From assembly GCF_003217325.1 (NCBI RefSeq), contig NZ_QJTI01000002.1, positions 271,548 through 335,547 on the forward strand: a stretch of 64,000 bases of DNA. The letters run 5' to 3'. Source of the DNA: Rhodopseudomonas faecalis. GTDB taxonomy: Bacteria; Pseudomonadota; Alphaproteobacteria; Rhizobiales; Xanthobacteraceae. The notes beneath the pieces were generated by a model that had not been told where the DNA came from, ran no database searches, and saw only the letters and a list, made by a program, of their open reading frames with translations. Of this stretch, positions 36,641 through 45,442 are shown piece by piece. How positions within the stretch are numbered: the first letter of the stretch is position 1; every line of letters begins with the position of its first letter. The translations under genes were made by a program, and so were the position numbers.

Positions 36641-37662
36641 CACAGCCGAACGATGATCTTGCCGAACACTTGCCGGCTTTCCATGCGCTTGAGCGCGACT
36701 TCGACATCCTCGATCGTCACTTCGGTGTCGATCACCGGCAAGATGCCGTTCGCCATCTTGGCGAGGCTTTCTTCGATGTTGCGGATGGTGGCGCCGAACG
36801 AGCCGAAGATTTTGTACTGCTGCTGGAACAGCTGCATCAGATTGATGGTGGTGGTCGGGCCCGAGGTCGAGCCGCAGGTCACCAGCCGGCCACCGCGCTT
36901 CATGCTGAGCAGCGAGCCGTTGAAGGTGTCGGCGCCGACATGCTCGAACACCACGTCGACACCCTTCTTCTTGGTGATCTTGCGGCACTCGTGCTCAAAA
37001 CGATCGGTGCGGTAGTTGATGACGTGATCGGCGCCGAGCTTCTTGACGCCCTCGATCTTGGAATCATCTCCGACCGTGGTGATCACCGTGCAGCCGATCG
37101 CCTTCGCCATCAAAATCGCGGCGGTGCCGATGCCCGAGCCGCCGGCATGCACCAGCACGGTTTCGCCGGGCTGCAGCTTGGCATTGTCGAACAGCATGTG
37201 CTGCACGGTGGAAAACGCGATTGGCGCGCAGGCGGCGTCGCGCACGCTGACCTGATCCGGCACCGGGATCACCAGCCGCTCCGGCATGTTCATCAGTTCG
37301 CGGGCAAAACCATCGACATGAAAGCCGATCAGCCCGCCGACGTTTTCGCACAGATTGTCGCGGCCTTCCTGGCACGGCTTGCAGTGGCCGCAGGTCTGCG
37401 CGCCATACATCGCCACCTTCTGGCCGACCTTGAAGCGGGTCACGCCTTCGCCGACCGCAGCGATCTCGCCGGCCGCTTCAGCGCCGACCACGATCGGCAG
37501 CTTGCGCTTCACGAACGCCATGCCGCGATAGCCCCAGACGTCGATGTGGTTCAGGCCGACGGCGCCGACCCGAATCTGCACCTCACCAGGGCCCGGAGCG
37601 GGCGGGGCGGGGAGATCGGCGACCACCAACTGGCGGTCGGCAACAAGAGTGAGCGCACGCAT
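36640..37662 (-). CDS. adh2XL: Zinc-type MDR dehydrogenase of the acpXL cluster
   Basis: A medium-chain dehydrogenase/reductase of 340 aa. The GroES-like domain keeps the structural zinc lobe (CGHCKPCQEGRDNLC). The Rossmann domain has HAGGSGIGTAAI, a variant of the usual GxGxxG. Rhizobial acpXL clusters carry the same gene between fabF1XL and lpxXL. It may act as the enoyl reductase of the elongation cycle, which is inference. The start at 37662 (MRALTLV) is chosen over an upstream extension to 37731. No clear ribosome site is visible. Confidence 0.85.
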   Translation of the reverse strand: MRALTLVADRQLVVADLPAPPAPGPGEVQIRVGAVGLNHIDVWGYRGMAFVKRKLPIVVGAEAAGEIAAVGEGVTRFKVGQKVAMYGAQTCGHCKPCQEGRDNLCENVGGLIGFHVDGFARELMNMPERLVIPVPDQVSVRDAACAPIAFSTVQHMLFDNAKLQPGETVLVHAGGSGIGTAAILMAKAIGCTVITTVGDDSKIEGVKKLGADHVINYRTDRFEHECRKITKKKGVDVVFEHVGADTFNGSLLSMKRGGRLVTCGSTSGPTTTINLMQLFQQQYKIFGSFGATIRNIEESLAKMANGILPVIDTEVTIEDVEVALKRMESRQVFGKIIVRL

Positions 37663-37776
37663 GGCGAATGTCCGGAACAATGGGATTTTGAAGGGCTGGT
37701 TGCGTATCGCCCGTACACTCGACGGCGTCAACCAGGGCGCCGCCAGCGCGCAAAGCGCGCCGGCGCGAAGCTGGCG

Positions 37777-39063
37777 TCAGTGCGACAGCGGTTCCCGCGT
37801 CAGGATCAGCGAGGCGTTCTGACCGCCAAAGCCGAACGAGTTCGACATCACCGCGGTGACGCGGGCGTCGCGCGCCTTGTTCGGCACCACGTCGAACGGG
37901 ATCGCCGGATCGGGCACGTCGTAATTGATGGTGGGCGGAATGCGCTGATGTTCGAGCGTCAGCAGCGAGAAGATCGCTTCGACCGCACCGGCCGCCGACA
38001 GCGTGTGGCCGACCATCGATTTGTTGGACGACACCGGAATCGAAGGCGTGCGGTCGCCGAACACCGTGGAGATGCCAAGATATTCCATCTTGTCGTTCTC
38101 CGGCGTGCCGGTGCCATGGGCGTTGATGTAGTCGATCTGCTCGGGCGCAAGGCCGGCGTCGGCGAGCGCATTGCGCACGCAGCCGATGATCGGCTTGCCG
38201 TCCGGGCTGGAGCGGGTGCGGTGGAACGAGTCGGCGAGTTCACCGCACCCGACGATCACGCCCAGAATCTTGGCGCCGCGCGCTTTGGCGGCATCGAGAT
38301 TTTCCAAAACCAGCGCGCCGGCGCCTTCCGCCATCACGAAGCCATCGCGGTTTTTCGCGAACGGTTTTGACGCGGCCTGCGGCGGATCGTTCTGAGTCGA
38401 CAGCGCCGACAGCAGCGAGAACCGGATCAACGCTTCGGCGTTCACCGAGCCATCGGTGGCCACGCACAGCGCGGCGTCGGTTTCGCCGCGGCGGATCGCT
38501 TCGACGCCGAGCTGAATCGCCGAGGCACCGGAGGCGCAGGCGGTCGACAGCGAGATCGGCGAGCCCTTGGTGCCAAAGGTTTCGGCGAGATGATCGGCGA
38601 CCGAGCCGAACAGGAAGCGGCGATGGAAATGCGCGAAACGGCCGCCACCGCCGACGCGCAGCAGCGCGTCATAGTCGATCTCGGCATCGCCGCCGACCGC
38701 CTTGGCGAGCTGTTCGCGCGCGGTCCATTCGGTCTCGACCGGCGCGACCGCCAAAAACAGCGGGCCGGGGAAGTCACCCTTGGAACCGATGCCGGATTGG
38801 CTGATCGCTTCCTCGGTGGCGAGATCGGCGAGTCGCTCGCCGAGATCGGTCGAGGTGAACGGATCGACCGCGATGAAATCCACGGTGCCGGCCACGGTGG
38901 TCTTGAGACCATCGGTCGGGAAGCGGGTGATGGTGCTGAGCCCGGATTGCCCCGCGGTCAGCTTGCTCCAGTTTTCGGCCAGCCCGGCGCCCAGCGAAGT
39001 GATCACGCCCATGCCGGTGACGGCCACGATCGGCCGGCCGAATTTATCGCGCGTCGCGGTCAT
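37777..39063 (-). CDS. fabF1XL: Beta-ketoacyl-ACP synthase, catalytic partner (FabF1XL)
   Basis: A thiolase-fold ketosynthase of 428 aa with a complete active site. It has C176 in STACASGA, H316 in NAHGTGT, K348 and H353 in SNKSMVGHTLSAAG, and the C-terminal SNSFGFGGQNASL. It condenses malonyl-ACP with acyl-AcpXL to extend the very long chain. The ATG has GGAG about 6 nt upstream. It follows fabF2XL by 17 bp on the same strand. The 114 bp between it and the dehydrogenase contain nothing recognisable. Confidence 0.92.
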   Translation of the reverse strand: MTATRDKFGRPIVAVTGMGVITSLGAGLAENWSKLTAGQSGLSTITRFPTDGLKTTVAGTVDFIAVDPFTSTDLGERLADLATEEAISQSGIGSKGDFPGPLFLAVAPVETEWTAREQLAKAVGGDAEIDYDALLRVGGGGRFAHFHRRFLFGSVADHLAETFGTKGSPISLSTACASGASAIQLGVEAIRRGETDAALCVATDGSVNAEALIRFSLLSALSTQNDPPQAASKPFAKNRDGFVMAEGAGALVLENLDAAKARGAKILGVIVGCGELADSFHRTRSSPDGKPIIGCVRNALADAGLAPEQIDYINAHGTGTPENDKMEYLGISTVFGDRTPSIPVSSNKSMVGHTLSAAGAVEAIFSLLTLEHQRIPPTINYDVPDPAIPFDVVPNKARDARVTAVMSNSFGFGGQNASLILTREPLSH

Positions 39064-39080
39064 GATCACTCCGTCGTAGT

Positions 39081-40289
39081 TCAGTTGATAGCTTCGACCA
39101 GCGCCATGCCTTCGCCACGCCAATGGCCGGCGCCGATCACGACAATCTGGTTGGGCTGTTCGGTGGTTTCGGTCTCGAGCCCGGTCGGGTCATTGGCAGG
39201 GAATAGCGCGCCGCGCGACAGCGACAGCGCCGCCAGCGCAATGCCGAGCGGGAACTGCGATTCCATGATGTGACCGAACATGGTGCCGGTGGCGCGCACC
39301 GGCATGCCGGGATGGTTTTGCAGGAACGCGCGTTCCTCCGCGGTCACAGGTTCCGCGCCAGTGGCGCCGGTGATGATCGCGGTGTTGCCGCTCGGCGCGC
39401 CGAGCGAGGTCCACAGCTTGTCGAGTGTCGCGGTGACATCGCCGGGCGCCTTGCGGTGCGACAGGTCGGCAACCACCTTGCTGAGCCGCGCAAACGGCTT
39501 GGCGCCGCGCGCTTCGGCGTGGGCGCGCGATTCGATCACCAGGAACGCGCCGCCCGAGCCGAGCGCAAAGCCGCCCTTGGGCGCGCGCTGCCACACCGGG
39601 GCGTAGCCGTCCTTGAGATTGTAGTCGCCGAATTCGTACAGCAGTAGCTGATCCTTGCGCTCGCCATTCTGCGCCGCGCCAACGAGAGCGACGTCGCTCT
39701 GGCCAGCGGCAATGCGCGCCAGCGCGATCCGCACCGCGTCGACGCCGGCCGCTTCCTCGCCCATAAAAGTTCGGGACGAGCCGGTGACGCCATGAACGAT
39801 CGCGATGTTGCCGGCGAGCAGATTGGAGAGCTGCGCCAGGAACAGCGTCGGCCGCAGATCATTCATCAGCCGCTCATTGATCGCGGCCGGGCCGGCATTG
39901 CCCTTGGCCTGATCGTTGAGCACCGCGGCATCGACGGCGAGATCGCGCTCACCGCCGCCGGCGGCGACGATCATGTCCATGCGCGACAGCACGTCCTTGT
40001 TGCCCTTCAGGCCCGCGGATTCCAGCGCGAGACCGGCGGCATAGGTGCCGATACGCTGCCAGGCTTCCATCTGGCGCTGATCGCCCTTTTTGGGGATCTG
40101 CTGATCGAAGCTAATCGGTGCCAGCGGATGCACGACGCAAGGCGCGAAATTCTTGTCATCGACATTGATGCGGCGCTCGGCCAGCGCCTGCCAATGGGCA
40201 TCCAGGCCCTCGGCCAGCGATGAGGCCAGCCCGATGCCGGTGATCCAGGCTTCAACCGGTTGCTTGGCAGTCGATGCGGTTTCAGACAT
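39081..40289 (-). CDS. fabF2XL: Ketosynthase-like protein without catalytic Cys (FabF2XL)
   Basis: A ketosynthase homologue of 402 aa. When aligned by eye to FabF1XL, the nucleophile position reads E179 (EAAGVDA in place of CASGASA). The first active-site His is replaced by Gly near residue 309, and the conserved Lys by G335. Only the second His (H340 in FGHIMES) is kept. It is therefore unlikely to condense by itself and resembles the chain-length factor of type II polyketide synthases. It overlaps fabZXL by 8 bp at its start. The family call is firm; the CLF-like role is inference. Confidence 0.87.
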   Translation of the reverse strand: MSETASTAKQPVEAWITGIGLASSLAEGLDAHWQALAERRINVDDKNFAPCVVHPLAPISFDQQIPKKGDQRQMEAWQRIGTYAAGLALESAGLKGNKDVLSRMDMIVAAGGGERDLAVDAAVLNDQAKGNAGPAAINERLMNDLRPTLFLAQLSNLLAGNIAIVHGVTGSSRTFMGEEAAGVDAVRIALARIAAGQSDVALVGAAQNGERKDQLLLYEFGDYNLKDGYAPVWQRAPKGGFALGSGGAFLVIESRAHAEARGAKPFARLSKVVADLSHRKAPGDVTATLDKLWTSLGAPSGNTAIITGATGAEPVTAEERAFLQNHPGMPVRATGTMFGHIMESQFPLGIALAALSLSRGALFPANDPTGLETETTEQPNQIVVIGAGHWRGEGMALVEAIN

Positions 40290-40755
40290 CAGCGCGCGCC
40301 TGTTGCGGGAACCCGATGCGTTCGGCCATCACTTCCATGTGGCCGCGCAGCTCCGCGTTCGGAAAGGGAACATGGCGGAAGGTGAGCGTGGCGTTGCAAG
40401 CCAGCTTGCCGCCGCTCGAAATCTTGGCATTGGTCACGGTGAAGCCGGAGCCTTCGTGCTCGATGCCGGCCTCGACCGTCAGCGCTTCGCCGGGGGTGAT
40501 GAAGCTGCGCATCTTCGCTTCCTTCACCGCGGCGAGGAACGGCATGCGCTCGAACTTCATCAGCCCGATCTGCAGCCAGCCGGACGTCTGCGCCATCGTT
40601 TCGATCAGCAGCACACCGGGCATCAGCGGGTAGCCGGGAAAATGCCCTTCGAAGATGGTGCTTTGCTGCGGAACGTTGGCTTCGACAGTGATCCTGCGCT
40701 CAGCGAGGTCGAGCTGAACGATGCGGTCGATCAGATGAAAGTATTCGAGATTCAT
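40282..40755 (-). CDS. fabZXL: 3-hydroxyacyl-ACP dehydratase (FabZ type)
   Basis: A hot-dog-fold dehydratase of 157 aa with the FabZ active site GHFPGYPLMPG (H38) and E52 in IETMAQTSG. It should dehydrate 3-hydroxyacyl-AcpXL in the elongation cycle. It lies 11 bp after acpXL, and its end overlaps the start of fabF2XL. The start ATG (MNLEYFHLID) matches FabZ N-termini, and the longer open frame reading through acpXL's strand is not needed. Confidence 0.9.
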   Translation of the reverse strand: MNLEYFHLIDRIVQLDLAERRITVEANVPQQSTIFEGHFPGYPLMPGVLLIETMAQTSGWLQIGLMKFERMPFLAAVKEAKMRSFITPGEALTVEAGIEHEGSGFTVTNAKISSGGKLACNATLTFRHVPFPNAELRGHMEVMAERIGFPQQARADV

Positions 40756-40766
40756 GGTGCCGGCGC

Positions 40767-41051
40767 TTACGCGCCCTTGGCGGCGACCAACTCGTCGATG
40801 CGCGCGCTGAGATTGCTGAGAACGAAGTACTGTTCGGTGGTCGCCTTGCCGTCGTTGACTTCCTGGGTCCACTTTTCCAGCGGCAGCTTGATCCCGAACG
40901 CCTTGTCGATCGCGAAGGCGATATCGAGGAAATCCAGGCTGTCGATGCCCAGATCATCGATCGCGTGGCTCTCCGGCGTGATCGTGTCGCGGGGGATGTC
41001 GCAGGTTTCCGCGATGATGGTGGCGACCCGATCAAATGTGGAAGTCATCAT
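40767..41051 (-). CDS. acpXL: Acyl carrier protein AcpXL for very-long-chain fatty acids
   Basis: An acidic carrier protein of 94 aa (93 if the second ATG is used). The phosphopantetheine attachment site is S38 in GIDSLDFLD. Its C-terminal extension ([13 protein letters not shown]) distinguishes AcpXL from housekeeping AcpP, which is about 78 aa. It carries the growing 27-hydroxyoctacosanoyl chain destined for lipid A. AAAGG lies 6 nt before the first ATG. It is the first gene of the six-gene operon. Confidence 0.93.
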   Translation of the reverse strand: MMTSTFDRVATIIAETCDIPRDTITPESHAIDDLGIDSLDFLDIAFAIDKAFGIKLPLEKWTQEVNDGKATTEQYFVLSNLSARIDELVAAKGA

Positions 41052-41230
41052 TAAGCCTTTGAACTTGTGGGTAAACATGCCTGCGCGCGACCTGGGTTGA
41101 AGAGTCCGGGCCGCCCTGTCCAGCATGGCTCAAGCGTGTACGCCCGTATAACGGACCCCCGCCCGGAGTTCAATGGCGCGCGCACAGCGGTCGCTACGGT
41201 GTCATGGTGCCGCTTTGATGGGCGGTTGCG

Positions 41231-41563
41231 TCAGCGTGATTTTGAGATCGGCCGTTCGCAATCATGGCGGCCGAGCAGGCTGCAATCCTGGCCCTTGCGC
41301 AGATCGGCCATGGTGGTGGCGAGCCAGATGCCGATCGCGGTCAACAGCGCGGCGAATATGAAGGCCGCGAGATTGGCCAGCATGCGCTGGCGGAAATCAT
41401 CGGGGGGCGGCGAGGGCTCGGGCGGGGTGGCGCGCGAATCGGCCGGTCGCTTGGATTGGCCGGTTGGGCCAGCCGCACGCGGCGAGCGCGGGCGAAACGG
41501 GATCACCCGATGCTCATCATCAGGCCCGGCTGGATCAGGGCGGGCTGGTTTTGGAGCCTTCAT
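41231..41563 (-). CDS. Small membrane-anchored protein of unknown function
   Basis: A protein of 110 aa (start ATG 41563; the frame is open to 41596). The N-terminal two thirds are Pro/Arg/Asp-rich and probably disordered. A single membrane helix follows (about 65-85, LANLAAFIFAALLTAIGIW), then a short tail with two cysteines (DCSLLGRHDC). I do not recognise the family. It precedes the acpXL operon on the same strand by 179 bp. Confidence 0.6.
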   Translation of the reverse strand: MKAPKPARPDPAGPDDEHRVIPFRPRSPRAAGPTGQSKRPADSRATPPEPSPPPDDFRQRMLANLAAFIFAALLTAIGIWLATTMADLRKGQDCSLLGRHDCERPISKSR

Positions 41564-41649
41564 CGCGGCGGTTCCGCGCGTTGCCAACCATCTCAATGGT
41601 AGCTCAACGCGGCAGCACCGTTAAGACACAACCGCGCGCCTGCGTGACG

Positions 41650-42171
41650 CTACGGCAATTGCGGCGGCTCAGGCTTCGGCTCGGGTTTGCTCGGCTGAGG
41701 ATCGCGGCCGCCAAGTACGCGGTGCAGCGCGCGTTCCAAGGGGCCGCCGAGCGTCAAAATCAGAAGCGCGAAGGCCATGCCGGTTCCGACCACCCGCCAT
41801 TGTCCCACGCCGCAGGCGATGCCGGCGCAAGCGGTGAAGAAGGTGCAGGCCGCGCTGGTCAAGCCGCGCACGCGCATCTGGCCTTTGGCGCGCATGATCA
41901 CGCCGGCGCCGAGAAAGCCGATTCCGGTCAAAATGCCCTGAATCACCCGGCTGGTGGCGTCGGATAGTTTTGGGACATTGTCGGACAGATCGGCGATCAG
42001 CACCACGATCGCCGAAGCCAGGCTGACGATCGCCAGCGTGCGCAGCCCGATCGGCTTGCCATGCAGATCGCGGTTCAGGCCGATCATGGCGCCGGCCGCG
42101 GTCGCGACGCCGAGCCGGATCACGATTTCCAGCCAGTCGATAACAGTGTGCGGCTCTGGAACGATCGTCAT
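41650..42171 (-). CDS. MgtC/SapB family membrane protein
   Basis: A protein of 173 aa with about five hydrophobic helices. MgtC signatures are GLNRDLHGKPIGLRT after helix 1 and TGIGFLGAGVIMR in the middle, then RGLTSAACTFFTACAGI. MgtC proteins are linked to magnesium limitation and to control of membrane ATP synthase in pathogens. The role here is unknown. The tail is Pro/Lys-rich. Its ATG overlaps the stop of the AhpD-like gene by 4 bp. Confidence 0.88.
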   Translation of the reverse strand: MTIVPEPHTVIDWLEIVIRLGVATAAGAMIGLNRDLHGKPIGLRTLAIVSLASAIVVLIADLSDNVPKLSDATSRVIQGILTGIGFLGAGVIMRAKGQMRVRGLTSAACTFFTACAGIACGVGQWRVVGTGMAFALLILTLGGPLERALHRVLGGRDPQPSKPEPKPEPPQLP

Positions 42172-42746
42172 TTCGGCAGGCGGCCCATCAGATAGAACTC
42201 GTCATTGGGCCGCATGCTGGAGACGTTGGCCATCCGGTTCGACAGCGCGAAGAACGCCGCGATCGCGGCAATGTCCCAGACATCGTCCTCACTAAACCCA
42301 TGCCGATGCAGGGTCTCGAAATCGGCGGACGACACCGTCTCGGCCGCGCGGCTGACTTTCAGCGCGAAATCGAGCATGGCGAGCTGCCGCGGCAGCAGGT
42401 CGGCCTTGCGATAATTGATGGCGATCTGATCGGCGATCTGAGGGTTTTTGGCGCGGATGCGCAGAATGGCGCCATGCGCGATCACGCAATAATGGCACTG
42501 ATTGGCGGCGCTGGTCGCCACCACGATCATTTCGCGTTCGGCCTTGCTGAGGCCGCCGTCCTTCTCCATCAGCGCATCGTGATAGGCGAAAAACGCCCGG
42601 AACTCGTCGGGGCGATAGGCCAATGCCAGAAACACATTGGGCACGAAGCCCGACTTCTCCTGCACCGCCAGGATGCGGGCGCGGATGTCATCAGGCAGCT
42701 GATCAAGCGCGGGGACCGGAAACCGGGACACGGACGGTGAGGTCAT
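42168..42746 (-). CDS. AhpD-like peroxidase-related protein (carboxymuconolactone decarboxylase fold)
   Basis: An all-helical protein of 192 aa with the redox motif C84-H-Y-C87 and H91 (QCHYCVIAH), the AhpD-type peroxidatic site. It fits the uncharacterised peroxidase-related family (TIGR01926). The start at 42746 (MTSPSVSR) is preferred over the TTG at 42773. It is coupled to the downstream MgtC gene by a 4-bp overlap. Confidence 0.87.
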   Translation of the reverse strand: MTSPSVSRFPVPALDQLPDDIRARILAVQEKSGFVPNVFLALAYRPDEFRAFFAYHDALMEKDGGLSKAEREMIVVATSAANQCHYCVIAHGAILRIRAKNPQIADQIAINYRKADLLPRQLAMLDFALKVSRAAETVSSADFETLHRHGFSEDDVWDIAAIAAFFALSNRMANVSSMRPNDEFYLMGRLPK

Positions 42747-42834
42747 GATGAAGCATCCGACGAGGGCTGACAAAGATCAGTCTCGTTCGGTGCTTGCGCG
42801 AATGCAAGACGGCGCCGCAGCGCCGTCCGTCAGC

Positions 42835-44580
42835 TCAGCGCAGCGGCTTCTTCAACAGCGAGAACCGATCCGGGTCGAGGCCGAGCGCCGGCTGCAGCAT
42901 CGGTGCGTCCAAGGTCCGGGCGGCCGGGCGGTCGGCGATGATCGGATCGTTCGGCACCTCACGATGCATGGTCGCGCCGCGCCAGCGCTCCAGCACCGCA
43001 TCGACGAACCTCATGTCATGACCCGACAGCGAGGGCATCGTCGAAATCGCGGCATCGCTGCGCGGCAATTGATGGGCCGGCACCTCCTTGAAGCGCAGCC
43101 GGGTCGGCAGCGCCACGCCTTCGCCGAACGCCAGCACTTCGCGGGTGCCGAGCGAGGGCACGAACGACAGCAGATTGGCCGCGGCGTCGGACACCGCCGA
43201 GCGCAGCAACGCCTGGTCGCGATCATTGGCAAGCCGCATCGCAAACAGCGTGTTGCATTGCGACAGGATGGTGGCGTCGAGTTCGGCCGGGCGCTGCGTC
43301 ACCAGGCCGAGATAGACGCCATATTTGCGGCCTTCCTTGGCAATGCGCGACACCGCCTTGCGGGTCGGGCCAAAGCCGATGCTGCGATCGGCCGCCGCGT
43401 AGCGATGCGCTTCTTCGCACACGAACAGCAGCGGCGACACGCCATCGCTCCACAGCCCGAAGTCGAACGCCATACGGCACAGCACCGACACCACCGAATC
43501 CACCACCTCGGCCGGGAAGCCGGCGAGCTGCATGATGGTCATCGGCCGGCCATTGGCGGGCAGCCGGAACAGATAGCTGATCACTTCCGCCATGGTGTCG
43601 CCGCCGACATTGGCGTTGTCGAACATGAAGGCGTAGCGCGGGTCGTTGCGCACCGTCTCGATGCGCGAAATCAGCTTGTGATAGATGATGCGCGAGGAGC
43701 GGTTCTCGAGCTTGCCCATCCGCTCGTCGATCAGCGAAATCAGATCGACCAGCCGGTACGGCACCGGCGTATCGGCGGTGTAGCCGCTGGTTTTCGGATC
43801 GATGCGCTTGAGGCCGATGCGGTCGGCGTTCTGGTACTGGGTGTAGATGCCTTTCGCCAGCGGGATCACTTCGGCCAGAATGTCGAGTTCTTCCGGCACG
43901 CCTGGGCGGCCGGCGAACAGCACATCGACGATCTCGTCGAAATTGAACAGCCAGAACGGCAGCTTCAGATTGCGCGGGTTGATCACCATCGCGCGTTCGC
44001 CAAAGCAGCGGCCGTATTCGTTGTGCACGTCCAGCAGGAAGATGCGCAGATTGGGCCGCGACTTCAGAATCTCATTGAGCAGCAGCGACACGCCAGTCGA
44101 TTTGCCGACGCCGGTCGAGCCGAGCACCGCAAAATGCTTCGACAGCAGTTCTTCGATATCGACATAGGCGATCACCGAAGGGTCCTGCTGTAGCGTGCCG
44201 ACATCGATCTGGTCGGAGCCGTTCGGCGCGTACACGGTGCGCAGCTCATCGCTGGTGATCAGTTGGACGGCATCGCCGATGGTCGGATAGGTGGTGACGC
44301 CGCGCTGAAACTTGGGGCGCGCGCCGTAGGTGATCTCGCCGAGCAGATCGACCGACGCACAGGCTACGAACTGGCCGCTGGCCGGCAGATCCTCACACGA
44401 CACTTCGGTGATGGTGGCAATGATCGCGCTGCTACCCGCGCGAATGCTGATGAAGCGGCCGACCGTGGCGCGCATCTGCGCAAGCGTCAGCGTTGCATTG
44501 GCAAAAAGTCCGATGCGCGCGACCGATCCGCGCACAGAAATGACGGTCCCTAAAGGTGCTGTCGTTTGGAAATCAGACAT
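42835..44580 (-). CDS. HerA-like ATPase (DUF87)
   Basis: A protein of 581 aa with an N-terminal HAS-barrel-like beta domain (about 1-130) and a FtsK/HerA ATPase domain. Walker A is GSTGVGKST (about 154-162). Walker B is LLFVCEEAHRY, followed by the sensor VTQRPAELDATILSQ. HerA proteins form hexameric DNA translocases that usually work with NurA nuclease in end resection. No NurA gene is adjacent. AGGAAG lies about 11 nt before the ATG. Confidence 0.87.
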   Translation of the reverse strand: MSDFQTTAPLGTVISVRGSVARIGLFANATLTLAQMRATVGRFISIRAGSSAIIATITEVSCEDLPASGQFVACASVDLLGEITYGARPKFQRGVTTYPTIGDAVQLITSDELRTVYAPNGSDQIDVGTLQQDPSVIAYVDIEELLSKHFAVLGSTGVGKSTGVSLLLNEILKSRPNLRIFLLDVHNEYGRCFGERAMVINPRNLKLPFWLFNFDEIVDVLFAGRPGVPEELDILAEVIPLAKGIYTQYQNADRIGLKRIDPKTSGYTADTPVPYRLVDLISLIDERMGKLENRSSRIIYHKLISRIETVRNDPRYAFMFDNANVGGDTMAEVISYLFRLPANGRPMTIMQLAGFPAEVVDSVVSVLCRMAFDFGLWSDGVSPLLFVCEEAHRYAAADRSIGFGPTRKAVSRIAKEGRKYGVYLGLVTQRPAELDATILSQCNTLFAMRLANDRDQALLRSAVSDAAANLLSFVPSLGTREVLAFGEGVALPTRLRFKEVPAHQLPRSDAAISTMPSLSGHDMRFVDAVLERWRGATMHREVPNDPIIADRPAARTLDAPMLQPALGLDPDRFSLLKKPLR

Positions 44581-44988
44581 TTCTAGTTCGCTTCCTGCGT
44601 CTTCTGGGGCCAAGATCGGCCACTTTGTTGGAGAAATAGTTAAGTAACGAATTGCGGGAAAAGGGATTCTTTGATCGCGAGGGTTGTGGCAACCCGTTCG
44701 TTGGGCGAACACGCCTGCGAACTCGGCGAACCAGGCCCGAGCTTGAGAGAAGCTGGCAACTAGCGCTGACGGGAAGGGGAGGTCAGCCGAACAACAGGCG
44801 GCAGGCACCAAGCAAACCGACCGCCACGGGCGAGCAGCGGGCAGTCGTCGGCGTGATCAAATCACAGCGGCCGGTGACGCAAGGAACCTGGACAGCGCTG
44901 AAACGCTACGTTCATCCTGCGGATTCTACGGGGCAAGTGAATTGATGCACATCATTTTCTTCGCAACAGGGCCGTGTGTACTAGCGCT
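44581..44988. other. Divergent intergenic region, herA-like / DUF6894-like
   Basis: 408 bp. A 97-codon open frame (44652-44945) has no homologous feel, no ribosome site and a basic, low-information product, so I do not call it. Promoters for both flanking genes should lie here, but none is obvious. Confidence 0.5.
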
Positions 44989-45297
44989 ATGCCTTTCTAT
45001 CGCTTTCACGTTCGCGACCCGATCAACCGCGTAGATGGTCCCGGCCATGACGGGGCGGCGCTCGATGATGATATCGACGCGACCTTGTTCGCGGCGACCG
45101 TGATCCGGCGGCTGGTGCAGAAGCATCCGCATGCGTCCCGGAACTGGGCGATCGAAATCCTCCAGGACGACCGTCAGGTCGGCATGCTGCCGTTCGAAAA
45201 GGGCTGTCAGGTGCTGCTGCGCCCGCAGTGGACCGATGATCTGCCGTTCGAGATCCTGGCCACGCCGTCGCTGAAAGGCGCCCGCGCCGGCTCTTAA
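44989..45297 (+). CDS. Small DUF6894-like protein
   Basis: A cytosolic protein of 102 aa starting MPFYRFHVRDP, which resembles the N-terminus of DUF6894 proteins common in Bradyrhizobium relatives (MPRYFFHxxDG type). The rest is an alpha/beta mix with no catalytic motif. The ATG at 44989 is chosen over 44974 because of this N-terminus. Function is unknown. The 145 bp after it hold nothing I can name. Confidence 0.65.
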   Translation: MPFYRFHVRDPINRVDGPGHDGAALDDDIDATLFAATVIRRLVQKHPHASRNWAIEILQDDRQVGMLPFEKGCQVLLRPQWTDDLPFEILATPSLKGARAGS

Positions 45298-45442
45298 GAT
45301 CGGCGCGTTCCAGAACCCAGCGCAGTCAAGCGGCTCAACAAGGCCAGCTCGCCCTTGGGCGAGGCGCCAGCATTTGAGCTATGCAGCCAGCGCCCAACTT
45401 TCCCGGGCACTGGCGCGGAGTGGCGGTCAGACCTTGCGTTGA

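Noticed and set aside
44652..44945. 97-codon open frame between the herA-like and DUF6894-like genes
   Set aside because: No ribosome site, no recognisable motif, basic low-information product.
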